From an uncultured Eubacterium sp. (GTDB lineage Bacteria > Bacillota_A > Clostridia > Lachnospirales > Lachnospiraceae), in assembly GCA_948759685.1 (NCBI GenBank), contig CAQBGY010000075.1, forward strand, positions 1-11,775: DNA of 11,775 bases, read 5' to 3'. Made by a program: the position numbers and the translations under genes. Below, one piece after another: positions 1-6,006 of this stretch; the first letter of the stretch is position 1; each line of letters begins with the position of its first letter. Under the pieces are notes generated by a model, which made no database searches, had not been told where the DNA came from, and saw only the letters and a program-made list of their open reading frames with translations.

Positions 1-116
1 ATCTGAAACTCAATGAAGGTGATATAATTCGCCCTAAAGAGGTTAGGAATAACACTAATCTAGGAACAAATAAGAGATACTTATTTATCTGTTTAACTTA
101 TGAAAAAGAACAATAA
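1..116 (+). CDS. 3' end of an unrecognised protein (5' truncated)
   Basis: An open frame enters from the left edge (first whole codon at position 3) and runs 37 residues to TAA at 114-116. The visible tail contains EGDIIRPKEV followed by a hydrophobic strand, YLFICLTYEKEQ, which would suit the last beta strand of a small domain. I do not recognise the family and the start lies outside the window. A random frame of this length is possible, so the call rests on its protein-like composition and on ending just before the next gene relic. Confidence 0.4.
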   Translation, partial: LKLNEGDIIRPKEVRNNTNLGTNKRYLFICLTYEKEQ

Positions 117-131
117 TAGAATCAGAATTTA

Positions 132-912
132 ATGATTGAGCTCATGAACAGATACATAAAAAATGCTGTTGAAAAACAATACCAAATAGACATAGATACA
201 GCAACAAAGAAGGAAATAGATAATATCAAGGAAATTAATGTAAGTGACTTAACTATGGATAAAGATGCATCTATATGGGATTTTTTAGATTTCCATAATT
301 TGGTTAAGTTGGATTGCAGTTATCTACCTATAATAGAATTAATAACAAAAAATTGTCCCAATCTTGAATACCTTCGCTGGGAGGGTGTAAGAGGCGCTAA
401 AATCAATATTGATATAACAAAAAAACAGTAAGCTAAAAAAGGTGAGGGGTGGACAATATGGGATTAGAGAACTTGATTTCTCTAATAATATTTTATTAGA
501 GGAGATTGATATATCATTGTCCCATTATCTACGCTAGTTAGATATATCATCTTGTAGTAATTTAAAAAGGATAACATTGTTTGGAGCCCTTATACCATTT
601 GTTGATTTAACTGGTTTGCATAATCTTGAATATGTAAATACCAGCTATCTAAATCAGTATAGAAACATGGCTGATGTATATGGTAATGGTTATCCGCGTC
701 CAATCATATTTGTAGATGAAGATTTTGATGAGAATATTATAGACCCTCAAGCTCACATGTACTCTTATTACACTTATAAGTTGATAATGGTTGCAGAATG
801 CTCTAGAGAATCCTCATATTTATATGTTTTGAAGAATATGAAAGATGAAATACTATATATACCAATTGACAGCAGAGGTTCTGCTAAGCAGAATTTCATT
901 ATAGACTTTTAG
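132..912 (+). pseudogene. Leucine-rich-repeat protein, broken by a frameshift and an in-frame stop
   Basis: Two open pieces, 132-431 and 577-912, belong to one gene. The first ends with repeat-like text (FHNLVKLDCSYLPIIELI, then CPNLEYLRWEG). At the seven-A run 419-425 the frame must move by one base. From there the second frame reads through RELDFSNNILLEEIDIS, meets TAG at 535-537, and continues LDISSCSNLKRITL and LTGLHNLEYVNTSYLN. The recurring L..LD.S..NL pattern is that of bacterial leucine-rich repeats. After about 615 the text leaves the repeat pattern and ends as an acidic, Tyr-rich C-terminal part. A one-base insertion in the A run plus a substitution making TAG (from AAG or CAG) explains both lesions. 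The true start could be ATG at 132 or 144. No signal peptide is visible at either, so an intact version might have been cytoplasmic or longer upstream. TAG also ends normal genes here, so recoding is unlikely. Confidence 0.72.
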
Positions 913-1002
913 AGATATATGATAATATAGAATAAACGAACAATATTATCTGCTTGATTTTAATAAGAATATTAAATTGTTAATGACTAAAAATAGTTGA
1001 TT

Positions 1003-1395
1003 ATGAGAAAGATTTTATTTATGATGGCAATGGTTTTGCCTTTTTTCGTTTTTACATCATGTTCTAAAGATGATGAACATACTTTTGATTACGACCTGAA
1101 CATGATTTATGGAACATGGATGTTGGATGAAGTCGACACAGGTAACGGTTATCAGGATTGGATATTAGAGGAAACATCGGCAACATTTAAGAAAGATGGC
1201 AGCTATTATGGTAGAGGTTACTTTGGTAACGGGTTAGGAATATATACAGCAGAGGGTAAGACCATAACCTGTTTTGTTGGTGGCAAAGAATATATCAAGT
1301 ATGATGTCTTGGATCTGAACGGTAATAAGTGTGAACTCAGAATGTACATGACAGGAAGTGACGATGACATAAAGATTAAATGTGTGAAGGAGTAA
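1003..1395 (+). CDS. Small lipocalin-like lipoprotein, probably surface exported
   Basis: This 130-residue protein starts at ATG 1003. A TTG two codons upstream keeps the frame open, but the ATG is the natural start and gives a clean signal peptide: MRK, a hydrophobic core, then the lipobox FTSC with the lipidated cysteine at residue 20. The mature end, CSKDDE, puts Lys-Asp-Asp-Glu just after the cysteine, as in lipoprotein export signals of Bacteroidota, so the protein probably reaches the outer face of the outer membrane. The rest fits small lipocalin-like beta-barrel lipoproteins common in Bacteroides: an early IYGTWMLDEV, a central SATFKKDGSYYG and a strand-rich ending. No ligand can be inferred. 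It has its own terminator at 1427-1459 and no obvious link to the neighbouring defence-type genes. Confidence 0.8.
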   Translation: MRKILFMMAMVLPFFVFTSCSKDDEHTFDYDLNMIYGTWMLDEVDTGNGYQDWILEETSATFKKDGSYYGRGYFGNGLGIYTAEGKTITCFVGGKEYIKYDVLDLNGNKCELRMYMTGSDDDIKIKCVKE

Positions 1396-1426
1396 TTTTT
1401 AGGGTCAACAATATATAGGTCATTTT

Positions 1427-1459
1427 AATAGAGGAGAAAAACTAAATTCCTCTATTTTT
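1427..1459 (+). terminator. Rho-independent terminator after the lipoprotein gene
   Basis: A perfect 9-bp stem (AATAGAGGA at 1427-1435 with TCCTCTATT at 1448-1456, one further G-T pair possible) encloses a loop of 12 bases and runs into a short T stretch to 1459. It lies 31 bases after the lipoprotein stop and 30 bases before the next gene, so it separates the two transcription units. Confidence 0.75.
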
Positions 1460-1489
1460 ATGTAACAAACTTTATAATAAAATAAGGAT

Positions 1490-2932
1490 ATGAACTTAAA
1501 GAATATAAAAAGCAGAGCAATAGAAATAGAGGTGCCAGAAAAAAAACCTTTTGAGTTCGACAAGTTAGAAAGGGGAAAAATAGCAGCGATACTTACAGAT
1601 ATAGTTTCGTTTTATGGTCAAAGCGGTTGTGTATTGGCTCTTAATGGAGACTGGGGTTCAGGGAAGACTACATTTGTTAGAATGTGGAAACAGGCACTTA
1701 AAAATAACGACTATAAGACTTTGTATTTTAATGCCTGGAACTCAGACTATGCAGATGATCCTTTGTTAGCTTTGGTTTCAGAACTTAAAGAATTATCGCC
1801 AAACAATGAAAAAATAAACTCTATCGCTGGAAAAGCAGGGCGTATAATGGGAAGAGTGCTTCTTACAGTATCTAAAGGTTTAATTAAAAAGACGGTAGGA
1901 GTGGAATGCGATACTCTGAATGAAGCTTTAGATGCTACGGAAGAAATTGGGAAAGAATATCTGGCTAAGTTTGAGGAGCAAAAAGAGACAGTAGAAGAAT
2001 TTAAAAATGATGTGAGAAAGTTTGTTGCTGATAATGCTGCAGAGAAACCTGTAGTATTCTTTGTTGATGAACTAGACAGGTGTAATCCACATTATGCAGT
2101 TGCTGTATTGGAACGCATAAAACATCTGTTCGATATACCAAACATTATTTTTGTCTTAGCCATAAACAAGAAAGAATTATGCAATGCCATACAAGGGTTC
2201 TACGGCTCTACAAATATAAATTCTGAAGAATATCTACGAAGATTTATAGATATAGAATATACTTTATCTAAACCAAAAATGGATGTTTACTGTAAACATC
2301 TTTATAACGAATATGGGTTTGGTGAGTTTTTTGAAAATGAAAATCGTAAACAATACTTCAGAGGAGACAGAGAAATAGATTCTTTTATGAGAATGGCTAT
2401 TTCTATCAGTGAAGCAGCCCAAACAAACCTTCGTCAACTAGAAAGAGTCTTTGCTTATGCTCGTTTGGCTTTAATGCAGTTCTCATCAAATACTTATGTC
2501 ATACCCGACATCTACTTTTTGCTTTGCTTCTGGAAAGTAATGAAACCTGAGTTCTATAGAGGAATTAGAAGCAAGGAATATACAAACCAAGAGTTCCTCA
2601 CGAAAGTAGAGAATATATTACCGGAGACATTGCTTGTTACAGACAAATACCAATCAAAAAATAGAGGCTTGTATTATACAATAGCAAGTCTTATCTATTG
2701 TTATGATATAACAAGTACTGAAATAAATGATGTACAAAGAAAATCATTAGAACTTGAAAAAAATGAGTTAACCGGAGAGGAAGAATTTAAAATACAAACC
2801 AATAAACTTGAAAAGGAATTATTTCAGCAAGCTTTGAAATGTTATTATATGAATAGTCGCAATGACCAGTATAGTTATGGACTGAAATTCTTGTTTGATA
2901 AAATAGATTTGCTGGAAAGATTTAGGGTATAG
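1490..2932 (+). CDS. KAP-family P-loop NTPase without evident membrane helices
   Basis: This is a 480-residue protein with a clear P-loop NTPase core. The Walker A motif is GDWGSGKTT at residues 53-61. It is followed by the aromatic strand and NAW motif (LYFNAWNSDYADDP, about 78-91) typical of KAP NTPases. Walker B is VVFFVDELDRCNP at 188-200, and a sensor-like strand FVLAINKKEL lies at 221-230. The C-terminal half is mostly helical, with a charged Lys/Glu-rich stretch near 415-440. Many KAP NTPases carry membrane helices between Walker A and Walker B. Here that region is a charged helical insert (about 100-185) with no hydrophobic segment long enough to cross the membrane, so the protein is probably cytoplasmic. 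KAP NTPases are known from phage-exclusion and defence settings (PifA, QatA, TmnA). The gene stands alone between two terminators, which suggests a single-gene unit. The start ATG at 1490 follows AAGGAT. A defence role is inference from family and neighbourhood. Confidence 0.88.
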   Translation: MNLKNIKSRAIEIEVPEKKPFEFDKLERGKIAAILTDIVSFYGQSGCVLALNGDWGSGKTTFVRMWKQALKNNDYKTLYFNAWNSDYADDPLLALVSELKELSPNNEKINSIAGKAGRIMGRVLLTVSKGLIKKTVGVECDTLNEALDATEEIGKEYLAKFEEQKETVEEFKNDVRKFVADNAAEKPVVFFVDELDRCNPHYAVAVLERIKHLFDIPNIIFVLAINKKELCNAIQGFYGSTNINSEEYLRRFIDIEYTLSKPKMDVYCKHLYNEYGFGEFFENENRKQYFRGDREIDSFMRMAISISEAAQTNLRQLERVFAYARLALMQFSSNTYVIPDIYFLLCFWKVMKPEFYRGIRSKEYTNQEFLTKVENILPETLLVTDKYQSKNRGLYYTIASLIYCYDITSTEINDVQRKSLELEKNELTGEEEFKIQTNKLEKELFQQALKCYYMNSRNDQYSYGLKFLFDKIDLLERFRV

Positions 2933-2970
2933 GCTAAAGATAAATAAACTCTGTCTAGCCAAATAATAAA

Positions 2971-3018
2971 TTAAAGGGATTGCACAGCTAAGTACCATAT
3001 ATGCGCCAATCCCTTTAA
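2971..3018. repeat. Long perfect inverted repeat after the KAP gene
   Basis: TTAAAGGGATTG (2971-2982) pairs perfectly with CAATCCCTTTAA (3007-3018) around a 24-base loop. No T-tract follows on the plus strand. On the minus strand the stem is followed by TTTATTATTT, so it could terminate transcription coming from the right. It may alternatively be a 3'-end stabilising hairpin for the KAP message or a remnant end of a mobile element. Confidence 0.6.
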
Positions 3019-3096
3019 AACAATAATTCATAGAATTTTAAGTCTTGATATTTCATCTAAGGTTTTGATATATGTATAAATTATTTTTGCTTGTGG

Positions 3097-3150
3097 GGGT
3101 ATCACCAACATTAACTACAAACGTTACTCTAAAGTGATACCCTATTTTTT
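3097..3150 (+). terminator. Probable Rho-independent terminator downstream of the KAP gene
   Basis: GGGTATCAC (3097-3105) pairs perfectly with GTGATACCC (3134-3142), and TA plus six T follow at 3143-3150. The 28-base loop is longer than usual, but stem plus T-tract is the standard layout. It lies about 165 bases after the KAP stop and most likely ends that transcript. Confidence 0.65.
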
Positions 3151-3218
3151 GAATATGTCACAAATTCAAAGTTTGATAAAACTAATAAGGAGCAATATTC
3201 AATGAAATAAATGAATAA

Positions 3219-3752
3219 TTAGTTGACTCCTGAAGAGTCGGTATGCTTAATCGAAATGACTACCCTTGTCTCCGGGCGGTTGACATCAATCAGTTTTCTG
3301 AAAAGGGGAGAGACCTTGTACAAAGTATGCAAAAAACTTCTTTCTTTTCTACCAGTCCCATCCAGCCAAAAAAGCGTTCCATGATGCGTATATTAAAATA
3401 AGGAACGGCTTTATCGACATACTCTGGTTCTGTCATCTGATAATGATATCCAAAGTCTGGATCTACCTCCGCATACTTGGCGTATAGAACTCAACATAAC
3501 GGAACTCGTCACCATAAGTATCAAGGAAAACTGCAAATGGTTCATCGAATTATTAAAAGACGGAAAGGGAAAATAATCCATCAGTGACGTATCAGCCTTT
3601 TGCTGAATATAATAGAAAAGATGATGCGCCAGACATTTTGAGTTACCTTTCATCGTCTTTCCCAAATTTGTAAGCCTTAGGTACTCTAAAAGGTATAGCT
3701 AATAGGTTGATAAGTGTCTGATAATGTATGAGTTGGTGGTTTTAAACATCAT
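3219..3752 (-). pseudogene. Multiply frameshifted relic of an unrecognised ~175-codon gene
   Basis: On the minus strand, pieces of convincing protein text follow one another in three frames. From ATG 3752 (GGAGG-like site upstream) a frame runs 17 codons to TAG at 3701-3699, then continues (YLLEYLRLTNLGK, CLAHHLFYYIQQK, SLMDYFPFPSF) to about 3550. After a first shift comes EPFAVFLDTYGDEFRYVEFY, to about 3480. After a second shift, where one A seems lost from CCAAAG, comes KYAEVDPDFGYHYQMTEPEY, then IRIMERFFGWMGLVEK, to about 3345. After a third shift in the A/T runs near 3331-3349 comes FLHTLYKVSPLFRKLIDVNR, then ETRVVISIKHTDSSGVN, ending in TAA at 3221-3219. Each piece picks up where the last leaves off, which random frames would not do. 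I do not recognise the family. The plus strand also shows short protein-like text in places, so the strand call is strong but not certain. Confidence 0.65.
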
Positions 3753-4290
3753 TCTCGGTTTGTACCTCCATTTTGGAAAGTAAAAGTAAAATAGCGTTTT
3801 TTGATAGAAAAAGGTACAAAAATGGCTCTGAAACAAAGGTGGACAAATTATGATTGTTTTGCAAAGTAATCAGTCTTCAACTAATAGGCATAAATCGGGT
3901 TTTGGAACGAGATTTCACCAGCCTATCAATATATCATTCTTGATAAGAGTAACTTTTGAACGGAATATTGAGATCGTTGAAGAGATTTGATAGCAATGCA
4001 TCACTTCGGTTTAACTGATGGCCTTTTTTCCAGCTATAAGGTTGATATAGTTAAGTTGATGTGTGGTCAGTGTTTGTTACAAACGACGACTTATATGACA
4101 GCGGTCGCTATTTTTTTAAGATTGCCTAATAGAAATAATATATTGTTTGTTATCTGTAAAATATCAGCCTTATGAATAATATAATAGCATTTAATATCTC
4201 AACGCCCAATAATGTGGCCGAAGCAGATTTCTACAGAAATAAATTCAAAAATTTATCTCTGTAACACATCATAAAATAAAATAAAACTGC
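3753..4290. other. Gene-poor spacer, possible remnants only
   Basis: About 540 bases without a convincing gene. A plus-strand frame 3996-4175 (starting MHHFGLTDGLF) and a 30-codon frame 4172-4264 (starting MNNIIAFNISTP) are both short and lack good ribosome binding sites. The minus strand around 3880-4010 reads ALLSNLFNDLNIPFKSYSY before a stop, which could be a trace of an old gene. Nothing here could be named. Together with the relic to its left, it looks like eroded DNA from an earlier insertion. Confidence 0.4.
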
Positions 4291-4298
4291 TATATTTG
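4291..4298 (+). promoter_or_regulatory. Bacteroidales -7 promoter box of the hipBA operon
   Basis: TATATTTG matches the Bacteroides -7 consensus TAnnTTTG exactly and lies 24 bases before the hipB ATG, giving a very short leader. No clean -33 TTTG is seen at the expected distance upstream, so the promoter may be weak or depend on other contacts. Confidence 0.55.
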
Positions 4299-4314
4299 CA
4301 TATTATATGATATG
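4299..4314. promoter_or_regulatory. Near-palindromic candidate operator for HipB autoregulation
   Basis: CATATTATATGATATG reads the same on the opposite strand at 14 of 16 positions. It sits directly after the -7 box, where transcription would begin, and just before hipB. HipB-type repressors bind palindromes in their own promoter, so this is a sensible autoregulatory site. Because it is entirely A/T-rich, some symmetry could be chance. Confidence 0.45.
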
Positions 4315-4321
4315 TTGAGCT

Positions 4322-4642
4322 ATGACAAAAAGTACAATGGGTACCAAGTTGCCAAGGAAATTGGAGCAGAAGATGAAGATAGTCGGTGAGCAGATCAGGC
4401 TGGCCAGACTGCGTAGAAATCTCAGTATTGCTCAGGTTGCCGAACGTGCCACCTGTTCACCTCTTACGGTTTCACGCATAGAGAAAGGTGTACCGACAGT
4501 GGCAATAGGCATTTATCTTAGGGTGCTTTATGCACTTCAGCTGGATGATGATCTTCTTCTGCTTGCAAAAGAAGATGCAATGGGAAAGGCCTTGCAGGAT
4601 TTGAGTCTTAAGAAACGGGAAAGAGCATCCAAAAAAGAATAA
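4322..4642 (+). CDS. hipB: HipB-like antitoxin, XRE-family helix-turn-helix repressor
   Basis: A 106-residue protein with an XRE/Cro-type DNA-binding domain at about residues 22-74. It starts EQIRLARLRRNLSIAQVAER, then has the recognition-helix region SPLTVSRIEKG, then the closing helix YLRVLYALQLDDD. The tail is basic (KKRERASKKE), as is common in HipB antitoxins, whose ends are flexible. It would neutralise the downstream HipA kinase by complex formation and repress the shared promoter, probably at the palindrome 4299-4314. The ATG at 4322 gives the whole domain; M6 (4337) is a less likely alternative. Its stop lies three bases before the hipA ATG, so the two are almost certainly co-transcribed and translationally coupled. 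This pair is visibly richer in G+C than the flanking genes, suggesting separate acquisition. The symbol is used in the family sense. Confidence 0.85.
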   Translation: MTKSTMGTKLPRKLEQKMKIVGEQIRLARLRRNLSIAQVAERATCSPLTVSRIEKGVPTVAIGIYLRVLYALQLDDDLLLLAKEDAMGKALQDLSLKKRERASKKE

Positions 4643-4645
4643 GTG

Positions 4646-5902
4646 ATGAAAAAACTTTATGTATTTGCCGATTTCGATTGGCTGAAAGAACCAAGGCTTG
4701 TTGGAGAATTAAGTTACGAATCACTTCGAGGCTCTGACAGCTATGGGTTTTGTTATAGTAATGACTGGCTGAAGGATTATGGTAGTCTGTTCTTTAGTGA
4801 TGATTTGAATAATTATCCAGGTCAGCAGTACACGGCTCCTGATAAGGATATTTTCGGATGCTTTTCGGATGCTCTTCCAGACAGGTGGGGACGTACATTG
4901 ATAAACCGTAGGGAACAGATTTTGGCAAAGGAAGAAAAACGTCAGGTGCGTAGGCTTTCTTCGTTTGACTATCTTATAGGGATTGAAGACTTTTCTCGTA
5001 TGGGAGGTTTCCGTTTCAAAGAATCTATGGATGGAGACTATATTAATGCAAGCGAAATCCTACGCATACCACCATTGACAGACATACGCGAGTTGATTGT
5101 AGCCAGTTCTGAAATAGAGAAAAGCGAAGGAGAGGACCAACTTCCTGAAATGCGATGGATTGCACAGTTGGTGCAACCGGGCTCTTCTCTTGGTGGAGCG
5201 CGCCCCAAAGCAAGTGTGCTTGATGAAAACAAGAATCTTTGTATAGCAAAGTTTCCGTCCCGTAAAGATGATTATGACGCAAGTCTTTGGGAACATTTTT
5301 CGCATCTTTTGGCAAAAAACGCTGGGATCAATGCTGCGGAAACAAGAGTAATCTCCACAAATGATAAATATCATACTTTGCTTTCCAGACGATTTGACAG
5401 ACGAGAAGATGGTAAACGTATACACTTTGCTTCAGCCATGACACTTTTGGGGTTGAATGATGGAGCTAATGCCAATACAGGTAATGGTTATTTGGATATT
5501 GTTGATTTTATCATTCAAAACTGTACCAATGTGGAAGATAATCTGAAAGAGCTGTATCGTAGAGTGGCATTCAACATTTGTATCGGTAACACAGATGACC
5601 ATTTTCGTAATCATGGTTTCCTTCTGACCGTCAAGGGATGGACTCTGTCACCGGCATATGACATAAATCCTACCTTAAACGAATATCAGAGTCTGCTGAT
5701 TAACAGTTATACCAATAAATCGGATCTGAAAGAATTGTTGGATTTTTGTGAAGAGTATATGCTTCCGAAAGAGACTGCTGGGCAAATCATCGGTGAGGTG
5801 TTGAATGCAGTCAAGGAATGGAGAACATTATCCACGAAATTGGGAATTGCGAAAAGCGAGCAGGAACGTTTTGCAGCGGTTTTTGAGAAGCAAATACTAT
5901 AG
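4646..5902 (+). CDS. hipA: HipA-family serine/threonine kinase toxin
   Basis: A 418-residue HipA-type kinase, near the usual full length (about 440 in E. coli). HipA toxins phosphorylate a cellular target (glutamyl-tRNA synthetase in the classical case), halting translation and promoting dormancy. The target here is unknown. Motifs are in order. The N-terminal domain contains GCFSDALPDRWGR (about 71-83). The Gly-rich ATP loop SSLGGARPKAS lies at about 180-190, and the strand with the ATP-binding lysine, CIAKF, near 200. The catalytic segment GNTDDHFRNHG is at about 314-324, and the metal-binding SPAYDINPT at about 335-343. All key residues appear present, so it should be active. A GTG directly before the ATG (4643) could also serve as start; ATG is preferred. 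The gene ends in TAG about 100 bases before the next operon, with no clear terminator between. It may be an independent addiction module. Confidence 0.9.
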   Translation: MKKLYVFADFDWLKEPRLVGELSYESLRGSDSYGFCYSNDWLKDYGSLFFSDDLNNYPGQQYTAPDKDIFGCFSDALPDRWGRTLINRREQILAKEEKRQVRRLSSFDYLIGIEDFSRMGGFRFKESMDGDYINASEILRIPPLTDIRELIVASSEIEKSEGEDQLPEMRWIAQLVQPGSSLGGARPKASVLDENKNLCIAKFPSRKDDYDASLWEHFSHLLAKNAGINAAETRVISTNDKYHTLLSRRFDRREDGKRIHFASAMTLLGLNDGANANTGNGYLDIVDFIIQNCTNVEDNLKELYRRVAFNICIGNTDDHFRNHGFLLTVKGWTLSPAYDINPTLNEYQSLLINSYTNKSDLKELLDFCEEYMLPKETAGQIIGEVLNAVKEWRTLSTKLGIAKSEQERFAAVFEKQIL

Positions 5903-6006
5903 ATAGTCAATTATCCATGTACCCTAAGTTCTATTAATGCAAAAATTAATCATCTGCAGTATAATAATTAGTAAAGAATAACAAGTTGAAACAATAAATA
6001 AAAGTC
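5903..6006. promoter_or_regulatory. Intergenic region before the zorAB-like operon
   Basis: This 104-base A+T-rich gap probably carries the operon promoter, but no TAnnTTTG box is evident. A TATAAT lies at 5960-5965, though that is not the usual Bacteroidales signal. ATTAAT occurs twice (5935-5940 and 5945-5950), forming a small symmetrical element that could bind a regulator. No good hairpin terminator for hipA is present, so read-through from hipBA into the operon is possible. Confidence 0.3.

Noticed and set aside
535..537. In-frame TAG in the leucine-rich-repeat gene, with another at 3699-3701 in the minus-strand relic, as signs of TAG recoding
   Set aside because: TAG is the normal terminal stop of the KAP gene, of hipA and of the repeat gene itself, and both interrupted genes also carry frameshifts, so decay explains them better.
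913..1002. Imperfect hairpin AACAATATT / AATATTAAATTGTT before the lipoprotein gene
   Set aside because: The pairing needs a bulge and is all A/T, with no T-tract; it may be chance in this composition.
3809..3837. Minus-strand promoter for the relic (TACCTTTT as -7 box, TTTG upstream)
   Set aside because: The -7 box is one base off consensus and the 17-base spacing is short of the usual Bacteroides distance; too weak to annotate.
3987..4175. Possible 62-codon plus-strand gene
   Set aside because: Starts with TTG or an internal ATG, has no clear ribosome binding site, and shows no family-like pattern. Kept only as part of the spacer description.
4172..4264. Possible 30-codon gene upstream of hipB
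   Set aside because: Very short, with no ribosome binding site and no recognisable motif; it could be chance in A+T-rich DNA.
5038..5425. Several minus-strand open frames inside hipA
   Set aside because: They lie wholly within a gene with all HipA kinase motifs intact and have low-plausibility composition, so they are shadows.
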